This document shows, piece after piece, positions 1 through 7,111 of a stretch of 14,864 nucleotides of DNA; position 1 is the stretch's first letter; each line of letters begins with the position of its first letter. The translations under genes and the position numbers were made by a program. This stretch comes from an uncultured Verrucomicrobiales bacterium (lineage in GTDB: Bacteria > Verrucomicrobiota > Verrucomicrobiia > Limisphaerales > JACDHS01), in contig CALJZV010000042.1 in assembly GCA_937983475.1 (NCBI GenBank), positions 1 through 14,864 on the forward strand, in the 5' to 3' direction. The notes under the pieces are model-generated. The model did no database searches and was not told the origin of the DNA. It saw nothing but the letters and a program-made list of their open reading frames with translations.

Positions 1-358
1 TCCAGCGAATCACTGACGAAGGAGCATCCGCTCCCAATCCGTCCCGCAATCCCATGACCAAATAGTCCACCTCGATATAATCGGCCGCAACGCCGTCCAG
101 TTTTATACTGCCGGCAATTTCCATCCCCATGGAGTAACTCGCTATGGAATACAGATTGGTAAAAGTCGCCGCGTTGGTGTTGGCCAAAGGCATGGCTGGT
201 CGCTCGGCTGGGAGTTTTGAAGGCCATTCGCTTTTTGTTTTTGTAGCCGAATTGGCCGCCGGTGGGTCGCCCGGCTTTGAAAAGGGCTTGTTGATTTTGG
301 CAACGAAAACCAACAACACCAGCCCGCAAAACACCGCAACGGCTATTATCAATTTCAT
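1..358 (-). CDS. Exported or membrane-anchored protein with FKBP-N-like segment (C-terminus outside window)
   Basis: This open minus-strand frame starts at ATG 358 and runs off the left edge after about 119 codons, so its C-terminus is missing. Residues 1-20 (starting MKLIIAVAVFCGLVLLVF) form an uncleaved anchor or signal peptide. A proline- and lysine-rich linker follows to about residue 65. Residues about 72-112 contain Y-S-M-G-M-E-I-A-G-S-I-K and G-L-R-D-G-L-G, which resemble the helical dimerisation domain preceding the catalytic domain in FkpA/Mip-type FKBP peptidyl-prolyl isomerases. If that is right, the missing part would hold the FKBP catalytic domain and the protein would be a periplasmic folding factor. 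The isomerase domain is not visible, so the family call is tentative. No Shine-Dalgarno sequence precedes the start. The gene diverges from the DUF883-like gene at 638. Confidence 0.55.
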   Translation of the reverse strand, partial: MKLIIAVAVFCGLVLLVFVAKINKPFSKPGDPPAANSATKTKSEWPSKLPAERPAMPLANTNAATFTNLYSIASYSMGMEIAGSIKLDGVAADYIEVDYLVMGLRDGLGADAPSSVIRW

Positions 359-637
359 ACGTCGGCTCAATTCGTCTGGCCAGCCAAGAATGCCTGTTGC
401 CTGTGACAGAATCAATCTCCGACGCCATCCGAAACATTCACGGCAGGCGATCCAAAAGGCGAGTGAGATCACCAAACCCCGGTGAAGTGCCGGGCGTTTA
501 TTCACCGGCCCGAAAGGCGTTCCGCTCAATCAGTTTCCAGCTTGTTCCCGATTGGAAGCATTGCTGCGGTTTCTTATTTTTCCACAAGAACGCCGCCACT
601 GGCAGGCGAGAACAAAAAAGCTCACAACTGGAAAAAT
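359..637. other. 279-bp divergent intergenic region
   Basis: This stretch separates the minus-strand FKBP-N-like gene from the plus-strand DUF883-like gene. Frames open through it, but none has a recognisable protein. It should hold promoters for both flanking genes; only a modest candidate at 552-580 is visible. I see no repeat, RNA gene or strong hairpin here. Confidence 0.5.
552..580 (+). promoter_or_regulatory. Weak sigma-70-like promoter candidate for the DUF883-like gene
   Basis: TTGGAA (552-557) and TATTTT (575-580) are separated by exactly 17 nt. Each hexamer matches the consensus at 4 of 6 positions. The pair lies about 57 bp upstream of the ATG at 638, a sensible leader length. Matches of this quality arise easily by chance. 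Confidence 0.25.
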
Positions 638-904
638 ATGAGAACCAAATCATCCACCATAGCGCAGGAACTCGAAGACGAAGCCGCCGAATGGAAAACC
701 AAGGCCCGCGAGGCTCGAATCGCTGCGATGGACGCCACCCGAGCCGCTTACGATCAATTGCAGGAAAAAACAATCGCTTACACCAAGGCCACCGACCAGG
801 CCATTCGCAACCACACGTATGCCTCGCTGGGCATTGCCTTCGGGGCAGGAATGCTTTTGGGATTGATCCTGAAGCGCCGCAACGGGCAGGCGGAGACCGA
901 ATAA
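638..904 (+). CDS. DUF883/ElaB/YqjD-like small membrane protein
   Basis: The 88-aa product has a long charged amphipathic helix (residues about 1-58, rich in Glu, Lys and Ala, likely coiled coil). A single membrane segment follows at about 62-81 (Y-A-S-L-G-I-A-F-G-A-G-M-L-L-G-L-I-L), then a K-R-R positive-inside tail. The layout A-T-D-x(6)-N-x(4)-S-L-G-I-A, then G-x-L-L-G, then a basic end matches the DUF883 family. Its Escherichia coli members YqjD and ElaB are tail-anchored inner-membrane proteins that bind ribosomes in stationary phase. The start at 638 is preferred over an upstream in-frame ATG at 482 because the family begins with the charged helix and the extra 52 residues look non-coding. 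GGA lies 6 nt before this ATG. The gene converges on murJ with a 22-bp gap. Confidence 0.75.
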   Translation: MRTKSSTIAQELEDEAAEWKTKAREARIAAMDATRAAYDQLQEKTIAYTKATDQAIRNHTYASLGIAFGAGMLLGLILKRRNGQAETE

Positions 905-926
905 AAAACCGGCCGCAAGGACGCAC

Positions 927-2495
927 TTATCGTTCGTCACCGAGCTTGCGCCTGAGCAGGCCAATGATGTCCAGCGCCGAGGGCACATTGGCCTGCCAGC
1001 AAACGATGAAATAAAGAAGCGTAGCCAAAGTCATAGGCACGAAAACCGCGCCTAATCGCAAGAGGACCGACTCATGGCCAAGGCGTGACTCCCAAATCTG
1101 GCTGCCTGCCCACGCCAGCAGGCCCGCACCCAGTGCCGCGATGGAAATGGGAACCAACTGCCTGAGAAGCTCCCCAAGCTCCAATGTTTTCAGTTTCCGT
1201 CGCAGGGCGTAAAACAGCAACCCGACATTGACGGCGGAACTGAATGAACTGGCCAGACCAAGGCCACCCGCAGCGAGGTCAAAGACAAACAGAAACAGAA
1301 TCACCAGCAAAATGTTCACGCCCATGCAAAGAATGCTGATTCGCATCGGCGTCTTCACGTCTCCCAGCGCGTAAAAGGCGCGGGCCAGAATGTTCGCCAA
1401 TGAAAAGGCCACCAATCCGGGCGCCAGGCACGCCAATGCAAAACCAACCCGCATAGTCGAGAACGCATCAAATTCCTTATACTCGAATAAAAGCCGGATG
1501 ATAGGTGAAGACAGCGCAAGCAGAAGCACGGTGCAGAGCGCGTTAATGAATACTAAATAACCAATGCCCTGCCGGAGTGTGGCGCGGAACTCCACAAAGT
1601 TTTTCTCGGCTGCCAATCCTGACAATGCCGGCAGGAGGAACATCGCCAGCGAAACGCCAAAGACGCCTTGGGGCAACTCCATCAGGCGAACAGCATAACT
1701 GTAGGTTGCCACAATGGATGCGCCCCCGAAAAAGGCCAAGCCCTGGGTCAGCATGACATTGATCTGAAAGGCAGCGACCCCGACCGAGGCCGGCAGCATT
1801 TTGCGGACAACCTCTCTGACTGTTTCATTTCTCCACGGGGACACCCATTGATGGCGGAACCCATCACGATACAACAATGGCACTTGAAAACCCGCTTGCG
1901 CCACCCCGGCGACCAGCACCCCGATGGCCAACGCAAAAATCTGCTTGTCCAAGGTTTCTCCCATTTTCGGAGCCAGAAACAGCACCGAAGAAATCATCAC
2001 CACGTTCAACATGGCCGCGCCAAGCGCGGGAATAAAAAAGTGCCCCCGTGAATTGAGCATTCCTATGAAAACCGCAGCCAGGCAGACCAGCAGCATGTAG
2101 GGAAACATGATCCTCAACAGGCGCAGCATCAACTCCAGGTCATCGGGCAACGGCAACGACGACAACACCACGGAAATGAGAAGAAGAACAACACCCACGG
2201 CCACAGCCGCCGAGACGATCAACCCCGAGATCACCGCGTTGGCGGCGCGCCACATTTCGATCTCGCCTTCGTTTTTTTCCTTTTCCTTGAAGATGGGAAT
2301 GAAAGCCGCCGTCAGCGCGCCCTCGCCCAGCAAACGCCGGAACAGGTTGGGAATGGTGAATGCCAACTGAAATGCGCCTGCAACGGCACTGGTGCCCATG
2401 AACGCCGCATACACCTGATCGCGCACAAGCCCCAGAACGCGGCTGACCATGGTGGCCAGCCCCATTGCACCGGAGCTTTTCAGCATTCGCGACAT
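927..2495 (-). CDS. murJ: MurJ, lipid II flippase (MviN family)
   Basis: The 522-aa, strongly hydrophobic protein has about 14 predicted membrane helices, the usual size and layout of MurJ. MurJ moves undecaprenyl-linked lipid II across the inner membrane for peptidoglycan synthesis. Family signatures include S-R-V-L-G-L-V-R-D at 18-26, the I-P-N-L-F-R-R-L-L-G-E-G-A segment near 48-60, P-Y-M-L-L-V in the middle and R-L-M-E-L-P-Q-G-V-F-G. The charged cavity residues equivalent to E. coli R18, R24, R52 and R270 are present. The position equivalent to E. coli D39 (usually A-x-D-A-F) is glycine (G40 in A-V-A-G-A-F). The start M-S-R-M-L-K aligns with the family N-terminus. It is probably the last gene of a minus-strand unit after the ODP-type and GNAT genes, 90 bp downstream of the latter. 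Confidence 0.95.
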   Translation of the reverse strand: MSRMLKSSGAMGLATMVSRVLGLVRDQVYAAFMGTSAVAGAFQLAFTIPNLFRRLLGEGALTAAFIPIFKEKEKNEGEIEMWRAANAVISGLIVSAAVAVGVVLLLISVVLSSLPLPDDLELMLRLLRIMFPYMLLVCLAAVFIGMLNSRGHFFIPALGAAMLNVVMISSVLFLAPKMGETLDKQIFALAIGVLVAGVAQAGFQVPLLYRDGFRHQWVSPWRNETVREVVRKMLPASVGVAAFQINVMLTQGLAFFGGASIVATYSYAVRLMELPQGVFGVSLAMFLLPALSGLAAEKNFVEFRATLRQGIGYLVFINALCTVLLLALSSPIIRLLFEYKEFDAFSTMRVGFALACLAPGLVAFSLANILARAFYALGDVKTPMRISILCMGVNILLVILFLFVFDLAAGGLGLASSFSSAVNVGLLFYALRRKLKTLELGELLRQLVPISIAALGAGLLAWAGSQIWESRLGHESVLLRLGAVFVPMTLATLLYFIVCWQANVPSALDIIGLLRRKLGDER

Positions 2496-2585
2496 CGTTG
2501 GCCGCGGAGTCTAGTGAGGCCCGTCAAAAGTCCAAAGCCCAAAGTTGCCTCCCGTTGGTCTGCTCCGAACCAGCCCAGTGGTTGG

Positions 2586-3449
2586 TCAATAAAGAACCGA
2601 CGGCAAAAACGCGCCTTTTGGCTCATTGTAAAGTCCAAGGCTCATGAGGTTCATGGGCTGCACCACTTGCAATCCATTCTTCAGGCACCAGCGAAACACA
2701 TCGCCGTAGCACATGGGCAAGAGAAAACCCGGCCCGGCAAACTCAGGCGCCGCAGCGATCAGCGCTTTCAAATCATCGTTGGATTCGCATACCGCATGGC
2801 TGAAAAACCCAATTCCAGTGCAATACCCGGCAATTCGTCCTTCCCGCTCCACAACCCGGGCGATATTCCTTTCTATGGCAGCGGACAACTCGGCGTTTCG
2901 GTTGTGACCGTGAACCCGCAAACAAAGCGCATTGCACCCTTGGATGTCAGCGTGGGTGGCGGTTCGCACGGGAAAGCCTGTAATGGATTTTTGAATCGGC
3001 TTTCCTTGCAGGGTTACCAAAGGCTCCCTCACGTCAAACCCAAGCTTGGAATAAAGCGACAGTGACCGGTTATGGTATCCGGCCTGCACCAAGCGCACTC
3101 CAGCCAACCGCTTCTCCGCAGCCCGCTCCAACACCCGCTCCATCAATCTCCTTCCCACGGCGCCATTCTGCACGGAAGGATCCACAGTGATTGGCCCGAC
3201 CCCGGCGATGGTGTCACCTTCCCAGAGAAAGTTGCTCGCCACAATTCGCCCGTTGGATTCGGCAATGACCGAATAGACGTTCGGCATCGAGAAGATCATG
3301 CCCATCAATCCCACGGATGCGTCTGGAGAAGGAAAATCCGGGGGAAAGTTATGCTTCGACGCAAAGGCGCAAAAGGCATTGAAGCATATTTCACCGCACG
3401 CCTTGGCGTCAGCCGCGCTGCCGCCCCGAAAGGTAACATCCGACTTCAT
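2586..3449 (-). CDS. GNAT-family N-acetyltransferase with C-terminal GNAT-like lobe
   Basis: The 287-aa protein has an N-terminal GNAT domain (about 5-145). The acetyl-CoA pyrophosphate-binding region reads V-D-P-S-V-Q-N-G-A-V-G-R-R-L-M (89-103), followed by R-L-V-Q-A and the late motif N-R-S-L-S-L-Y-S-K-L-G-F (127-138) typical of GNAT enzymes. A second region (about 160-287) begins V-R-T-A-T-H-A-D-I and ends L-Y-N-E-P-K-G-A-F-L-P-S-V, as in two-lobed GNAT proteins where the C-terminal half is a degenerate GNAT-like fold. The substrate cannot be told from sequence; a small-molecule amine or a protein N-terminus or lysine are both possible. It begins 13 bp after the ODP-type gene ends, so the two are very likely co-transcribed. 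No Shine-Dalgarno sequence is visible. Confidence 0.85.
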   Translation of the reverse strand: MKSDVTFRGGSAADAKACGEICFNAFCAFASKHNFPPDFPSPDASVGLMGMIFSMPNVYSVIAESNGRIVASNFLWEGDTIAGVGPITVDPSVQNGAVGRRLMERVLERAAEKRLAGVRLVQAGYHNRSLSLYSKLGFDVREPLVTLQGKPIQKSITGFPVRTATHADIQGCNALCLRVHGHNRNAELSAAIERNIARVVEREGRIAGYCTGIGFFSHAVCESNDDLKALIAAAPEFAGPGFLLPMCYGDVFRWCLKNGLQVVQPMNLMSLGLYNEPKGAFLPSVLY

Positions 3450-3462
3450 GATACTTTTAAAA

Positions 3463-4206
3463 TCAAAATTTCTCCGCAGTTCCCAAAATCTCCTTCATCA
3501 CCACGCTCAAGTCACGAAGCGCCTGTCCGCCGTCGCCCACATAGGTCGAGCCGTGCATGGTGGCCAGCGTGCGGGGACGCAGTTCTGCCAGGCGTTTCAA
3601 TTGGGACTCCGTGCGCGTGGTGAAGGGAAGATAATCCATCAAAGGGCCGGCTTGGTATTCGGAGATGGCTTGACGAACCCTCCCCAGAATGTCCGATCCG
3701 GTGACTGGCTCGACATCCCCATCGTGATGGAACAAGTCCGAGCAAAAGAGTGTTTGCTGTGTTTCCTCGAACAACACCCCGGCATCCCATCCATGCGGCA
3801 AATGGGGCGTCGGGTGAAACCGGAATTTGTACTTCCCGGTGCACAGAATGTCATTGGGGGTCATGCCCCGAGCAGGGCGAATTGAATAGTCAGCGAGGTT
3901 GACCAGTGCCCCTACAACACCACAGGCGGCCTGAGCTTCCGGCGCAATTTGAAGCCATTCGTTCAACGCGCCGCACTCGTCCACTTCGAAATGACTGAAG
4001 CTGATCCAGCGGAGATGCTGTGGGATAATCAATTTGGCCACAGCCTCACGCACCAGAGGAAACATTTTCCTCATGCCCGTGTGATATAAGAGAGGCTCCT
4101 GGTCCCTCACCAGAAAATGATTGAATTGCAGGTTGAACTCCGGGACATAGATTGAAATTCGGAACACGTCCGGCGCAACTTCATGCAACTTAGCTTCAGT
4201 GCTCAT
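3463..4206 (-). CDS. Stand-alone oxygen-binding di-iron (ODP-type) MBL-fold protein
   Basis: The 247-aa protein has the metallo-beta-lactamase fold with the ligand pattern of flavodiiron proteins. It reads H72-x-E74-x-D76 (in S-H-F-E-V-D-E-C-G), then H138, D157 (F-C-S-D-L-F) and H218 (T-M-H-G-S). The spacings H138-x18-D157-x60-H218 are exactly those of flavodiiron enzymes, and D76 to H138 differs by one residue. The glutamate and the acidic bridging positions indicate a di-iron rather than di-zinc site. No flavodoxin or rubredoxin domain is attached, so it lacks an obvious internal electron donor. Such single-domain ODP proteins can bind O2, and one acts as an oxygen sensor for chemotaxis in Treponema denticola. 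It has a good ribosome site (GAGG at 4217-4214). It is divergent from a PAS histidine kinase and followed 13 bp later by the GNAT gene. An NO- or O2-reducing role is the alternative. Confidence 0.85.
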   Translation of the reverse strand: MSTEAKLHEVAPDVFRISIYVPEFNLQFNHFLVRDQEPLLYHTGMRKMFPLVREAVAKLIIPQHLRWISFSHFEVDECGALNEWLQIAPEAQAACGVVGALVNLADYSIRPARGMTPNDILCTGKYKFRFHPTPHLPHGWDAGVLFEETQQTLFCSDLFHHDGDVEPVTGSDILGRVRQAISEYQAGPLMDYLPFTTRTESQLKRLAELRPRTLATMHGSTYVGDGGQALRDLSVVMKEILGTAEKF

Positions 4207-4391
4207 CGTGATTCCTCAGGTGAATTGTACGTCAGCGTCCCAGGCGCAGACTGAAACTTGACGTCAAAGCGTTTTATTCGAGAATGACGAATGGAAAGGA
4301 CGCGCAGTCCTGTGGACGGGGCACCGGTGTCCGAGACCCGGAACAAATGCCTGGAGCGCTTCAATTCGACCTGTTGGGCATCAAATTTCAC
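4203..4391 (-). CDS. Possible 62-aa small ORF overlapping the ODP gene start
   Basis: An ATG-initiated 62-codon frame ends in TGA (4205-4203) that overlaps the ODP-type ATG (4206-4204) in an ATGA arrangement, as seen in translationally coupled pairs. The ODP ribosome site sits inside its last codons. The product is basic, without a membrane segment, and resembles no family I know. Third-position GC is moderate, so codon use neither supports nor excludes coding. The whole frame occupies a divergent promoter region, so a chance frame is at least as likely. Confidence 0.22.
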   Translation of the reverse strand: MKFDAQQVELKRSRHLFRVSDTGAPSTGLRVLSIRHSRIKRFDVKFQSAPGTLTYNSPEESR

Positions 4392-4396
4392 GACTC
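4207..4396. promoter_or_regulatory. Divergent control region between the ODP-type gene and the PAS kinase
   Basis: The 190-bp region holds two palindromes. TTGACGTCAA at 4258-4267 is a perfect 10-bp palindrome and also offers a -35-like TTGACG on both strands. GGGCACCGGTGTCC at 4319-4332 has a perfect CACCGGTG core and one G-T wobble in the arms. A weak plus-strand pairing is TTGACG (4258-4263), 16 nt, GAGAAT (4280-4285). Binding by the downstream LuxR-type regulator is possible but unproven. Confidence 0.35.
4214..4217 (-). promoter_or_regulatory. Shine-Dalgarno site of the ODP-type gene
   Basis: On the minus strand TGAGGAATCACG precedes the ATG, putting GAGG 7 nt before the start codon at 4206. 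It is one of the few clear ribosome sites in the window and supports this start. Confidence 0.6.
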
Positions 4397-6412
4397 ATGA
4401 ATAAGCCGCCTGAAGTGAAAGGTAAATGGAACCAAAGGTGTAATGCCTTGGCGGACCATCGCGGCCATACTGACCCCATGTTCCACCTTCTGTTCGAGCG
4501 CAGCGCGGATGCCATCTGGCTTTTTGATCCGCGGTCAAAACTGTTCATTGATTGCAACCCCGCAGCCGTCGAGATGATGCGCAGCCCATCCAAGGAGAGG
4601 CTGCTTCATGTGGGACCAGTTGAGCTTTCGCCACCGCTTCAACCGGACGGACGCCCCAGTTCCGACTCTGTTGATGCGATTATCTCATTGGTGGAACAAA
4701 AGGGTTCCCACCGGTTTGAATGGGTTCTTCGCCGCATCGATGGCGCCGATGTGCCCGTGGAGGTCATTTCCACGGCCATCCAACAGCAAAACCACCCCCT
4801 ATATGTCATCGTCGTGCGCGACATCACCGAGCGAAAACAAGCTGAGGAAAAGATTCAACAGATGAACCTGGAGTTGGAAAGGCGCATTGCTGAGCGGACT
4901 GCGGAATTGACCGAGAGCGAGGCCCGCTTGCGCACCTTGGTGGAGCACGCGCCGGAAGCCATCGTGGTGTTCGACGGGAACACCGGCCAGTTTCTTTGCT
5001 GCAACCAGAATGCCACCCGCCTGTTCGGCATATCGATTGAAGAACTGCACCTTAAGACCCCGGCAGATGTCAGCCCGCCGTTTCAACCGTGCGGCACGCC
5101 TTCGTCGGTGTTGGCCCGCGAAAAAATCAAGCAAGCTTTGGAGGGCCAGACACCGGTGTTTGATTGGATTCACCAGAATGCCAGTGGCGCCCTGATCCCT
5201 TGCGAGGTCCGTCTGGTGCGTCTTCCCTGCGAGGAAAAAATCCTTGTGCGAGGCAGCATCATTGACAATTCCGAGCGCATTCGCATGGCCCAAGCCCTGC
5301 GGGAATCAGAGGAAAAGTTCCGCGCTCTGTTTGAGGCCTCCAGCCAGGGAGTCATTCTGCATGACGAGGACAAGTTTTTGGAGGTCAACCCCGCCCTGAT
5401 TCGCATGCTGGAGTTCAACAGCGCCGACGAAATCATTGGAAAGCGCCCGGCTGACCTCGCCGTGCCCTTTCAAGCCAATGGCGAGCCTTCCGAGGATGCA
5501 GCCCGGCGTCATATCACCGATTGCATGCAAAAAGGCAGCACCCGTTTCGAGTGGGTTTGCCGCAATCCGCAAGGGCGGGAAATCCCGTTGGACGTGATCT
5601 TGACCCGCATTCCCATGAATGGCCGGTTCATCATCCAGGCGATCATCGATGACATCACCGAGCGAAAGAAAGCCGAAGCCGAACTGCTCAGGGCCCTGGC
5701 CCGGGAAAAGGAACTGGGACAATTGAAGAGCAACTTCGTGTCCATGGTGTCGCATGAATTCAGAACGCCCCTCGGCATCATCATGTCTTCGGCGGAAATT
5801 TTGAGGGATTACCTGGAAAACCTTGGCCCTGAAGAACGCAACGATCACCTCAAGAGCATCCACAAGAACACACGTCGCATGGCAGAATTGATGGAGGAAG
5901 TGCTGGTGCTCGGACGACTGGACGCCGGCAAAATGGAGTTCAAGCCCGCCTCGCTGGATTTGGCAGGCTTTTCGCGCCGTGTCGCCGAAGAGGTCTTGGC
6001 AGCAACCGACCATCAGGTTCCCATCCTTCTGGACATCTCCAGCGAGCTTCAATCCGCTCGGGCGGACGAGCGCTTGTTGCGTCACGTTTTCACCAACCTG
6101 CTCTCCAATGCTGTGAAGTATTCCGATCCGGGCAAGACGGTGACCTTCAAAGTGCTGCGCCAGAACGGGGAGGCCGTCTGCGAAATCCTTGACCAAGGCA
6201 TAGGCATTTCCGAATCCGACCGTCCCTGGTTGTTCAAGGCCTTTCACCGCGGCCGCAATGTCGGCCAACGGACGGGCACCGGACTGGGCCTCGTCATCGT
6301 CAAGCGCTGCCTTGACCTCCATGGCGGCCAAATTCACTTGCATAGTGAACTGGGCAAAGGAACCACCGTGCAAATTCGCGTTCCCCTCTTTCAGGAGAAA
6401 AGTGGTGTATGA
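4397..6412 (+). CDS. Soluble triple-PAS sensor histidine kinase
   Basis: The 671-aa kinase has no membrane segment and is probably cytoplasmic. Three PAS domains lie at about 28-148, 176-296 and 305-425. Domains 1 and 3 end in D-I-T-E-R-K; domain 2 ends less canonically (I-D-N-S-E-R-I). A coiled coil (about 148-178) joins the first two. Each PAS carries the same internal motif: S-P-P-L-Q-P-D-G-R-P-S (78-88), S-P-P-F-Q-P-C-G-T-P-S (226-236) and A-V-P-F-Q-A-N-G-E-P-S (355-365), which suggests internal duplication. The HisKA H-box is V-S-H-E-F-R-T-P-L-G with phospho-acceptor H453. The ATPase domain shows the N box (N-L-L-S-N-A-V-K-Y-S-D, 567-577), G1 (D-Q-G-I-G-I, 599-604), the F box and G2 (G-T-G-L-G-L, 627-632), so the kinase looks intact. 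Its stop overlaps the response regulator start by 4 nt. The ligand is unknown, no haem or flavin signature was recognised, and the start lacks a ribosome site. Confidence 0.93.
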   Translation: MNKPPEVKGKWNQRCNALADHRGHTDPMFHLLFERSADAIWLFDPRSKLFIDCNPAAVEMMRSPSKERLLHVGPVELSPPLQPDGRPSSDSVDAIISLVEQKGSHRFEWVLRRIDGADVPVEVISTAIQQQNHPLYVIVVRDITERKQAEEKIQQMNLELERRIAERTAELTESEARLRTLVEHAPEAIVVFDGNTGQFLCCNQNATRLFGISIEELHLKTPADVSPPFQPCGTPSSVLAREKIKQALEGQTPVFDWIHQNASGALIPCEVRLVRLPCEEKILVRGSIIDNSERIRMAQALRESEEKFRALFEASSQGVILHDEDKFLEVNPALIRMLEFNSADEIIGKRPADLAVPFQANGEPSEDAARRHITDCMQKGSTRFEWVCRNPQGREIPLDVILTRIPMNGRFIIQAIIDDITERKKAEAELLRALAREKELGQLKSNFVSMVSHEFRTPLGIIMSSAEILRDYLENLGPEERNDHLKSIHKNTRRMAELMEEVLVLGRLDAGKMEFKPASLDLAGFSRRVAEEVLAATDHQVPILLDISSELQSARADERLLRHVFTNLLSNAVKYSDPGKTVTFKVLRQNGEAVCEILDQGIGISESDRPWLFKAFHRGRNVGQRTGTGLGLVIVKRCLDLHGGQIHLHSELGKGTTVQIRVPLFQEKSGV

Positions 6413-7056
6413 AAAAAATCCTCATCATCGAAGACGAGCCGGAGATGCGCCGCAACCTGCTGACAATTCTCAGGCTGGAACAATTCAGCGGCCTCAGCGC
6501 ACCCAACGGGCGTGAAGGGGTCGCGTTGGCGAAAAAGGAAAAACCGGATTTGATTCTCTGCGATGTCATGATGCCGGAATTAGATGGCTACGGCGTCATC
6601 GAGGCTCTTCTGGAGGGCCCCTCTACCGTGGGAAGCCCGTTCATTTTCCTGACGGCACGCGGCGAAAAACCCGACATCCGGACCGGCAGGAACCTGGGCG
6701 CAGACGATTATCTCACCAAACCGGTGGCCAAATCCGACCTGCTCGCGGCCATTCAAGCCCGCTTGCTGCGACGCACCCAGACTCTCGCCAACGATTCCAA
6801 GCCGGACTTTTCATCATACGTTCCCTTTTGCGCGCTGGGTTTGACCCCACGAGTGGCCGAAGTGCTTTTATGGCTGGCCCAGGGCAAAACCAACTCCGAA
6901 ATCGGAATGATTCTCGGCATCAGCGAATCCACAGTCAAAAAACATGTCCTTGAAATTTTCAGGACCCTCTCCGTCGAAACCCGCACGGCAGCCTCACTGC
7001 AAGCGTTGGAAATTTTAAGAACCCACCGACCCCAATCGCTACCCGGACCAAAATGA
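6409..7056 (+). CDS. Response regulator, REC plus LuxR-type HTH
   Basis: The 215-aa protein has a receiver domain (about 2-122) with the acidic pair E8/D9, phospho-acceptor D52 (I-L-C-D-V-M-M-P), switch T82 and K104 (L-T-K-P). A LuxR/NarL-type DNA-binding domain follows at about 143-205 (L-T-P-R-V-A-E-V-L-L-W-L-A-Q-G-K-T-N-S-E-I, then S-E-S-T-V-K-K-H-V). All phosphorylation residues are intact. The ATG overlaps the kinase TGA (ATGA), so the two are translationally coupled cognate partners. An AGGAG at 6393-6397 lies 11 nt upstream, slightly far. It should act as a transcription factor for unknown targets, perhaps including the divergent ODP-type gene or the next plus-strand gene. Confidence 0.93.
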   Translation: MKKILIIEDEPEMRRNLLTILRLEQFSGLSAPNGREGVALAKKEKPDLILCDVMMPELDGYGVIEALLEGPSTVGSPFIFLTARGEKPDIRTGRNLGADDYLTKPVAKSDLLAAIQARLLRRTQTLANDSKPDFSSYVPFCALGLTPRVAEVLLWLAQGKTNSEIGMILGISESTVKKHVLEIFRTLSVETRTAASLQALEILRTHRPQSLPGPK

Positions 7057-7085
7057 AATTGTCTCCCAGAGGCCTTTGGCTAATA

Positions 7086-7111
7086 ATCACTTCATAATAA
7101 ATAAAAGTGAT
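7086..7111 (+). repeat. 7-bp perfect inverted repeat ending at the start codon
   Basis: ATCACTT (7086-7092) and AAGTGAT (7105-7111) are exact reverse complements around a 12-nt A/T-rich loop. The right arm ends directly against the ATG at 7112. No T-run follows, so a terminator is unlikely. It could be an operator or an mRNA hairpin that occludes initiation. Confidence 0.45.

Noticed and set aside
482..637. N-terminal extension of the DUF883-like protein
   Set aside because: The 52 extra residues do not resemble the family and would cross the only promoter candidate; the internal ATG at 638 gives the normal family start.
397..1014. 205-aa plus-strand open frame
   Set aside because: It overlaps the DUF883-like gene in another frame and runs into the end of murJ; its composition is arginine/serine-rich as in shadow frames.
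5306..6373. 355-aa minus-strand open frame
   Set aside because: It lies wholly antisense to the PAS3, HisKA and ATPase domains of the kinase, has no family resemblance, and reflects codon bias of the true gene.
7066..7079. Imperfect palindrome around GAGGCCTTTGG after the response regulator as a terminator
   Set aside because: Mismatched arms without a loop or T-run; no support beyond chance symmetry.
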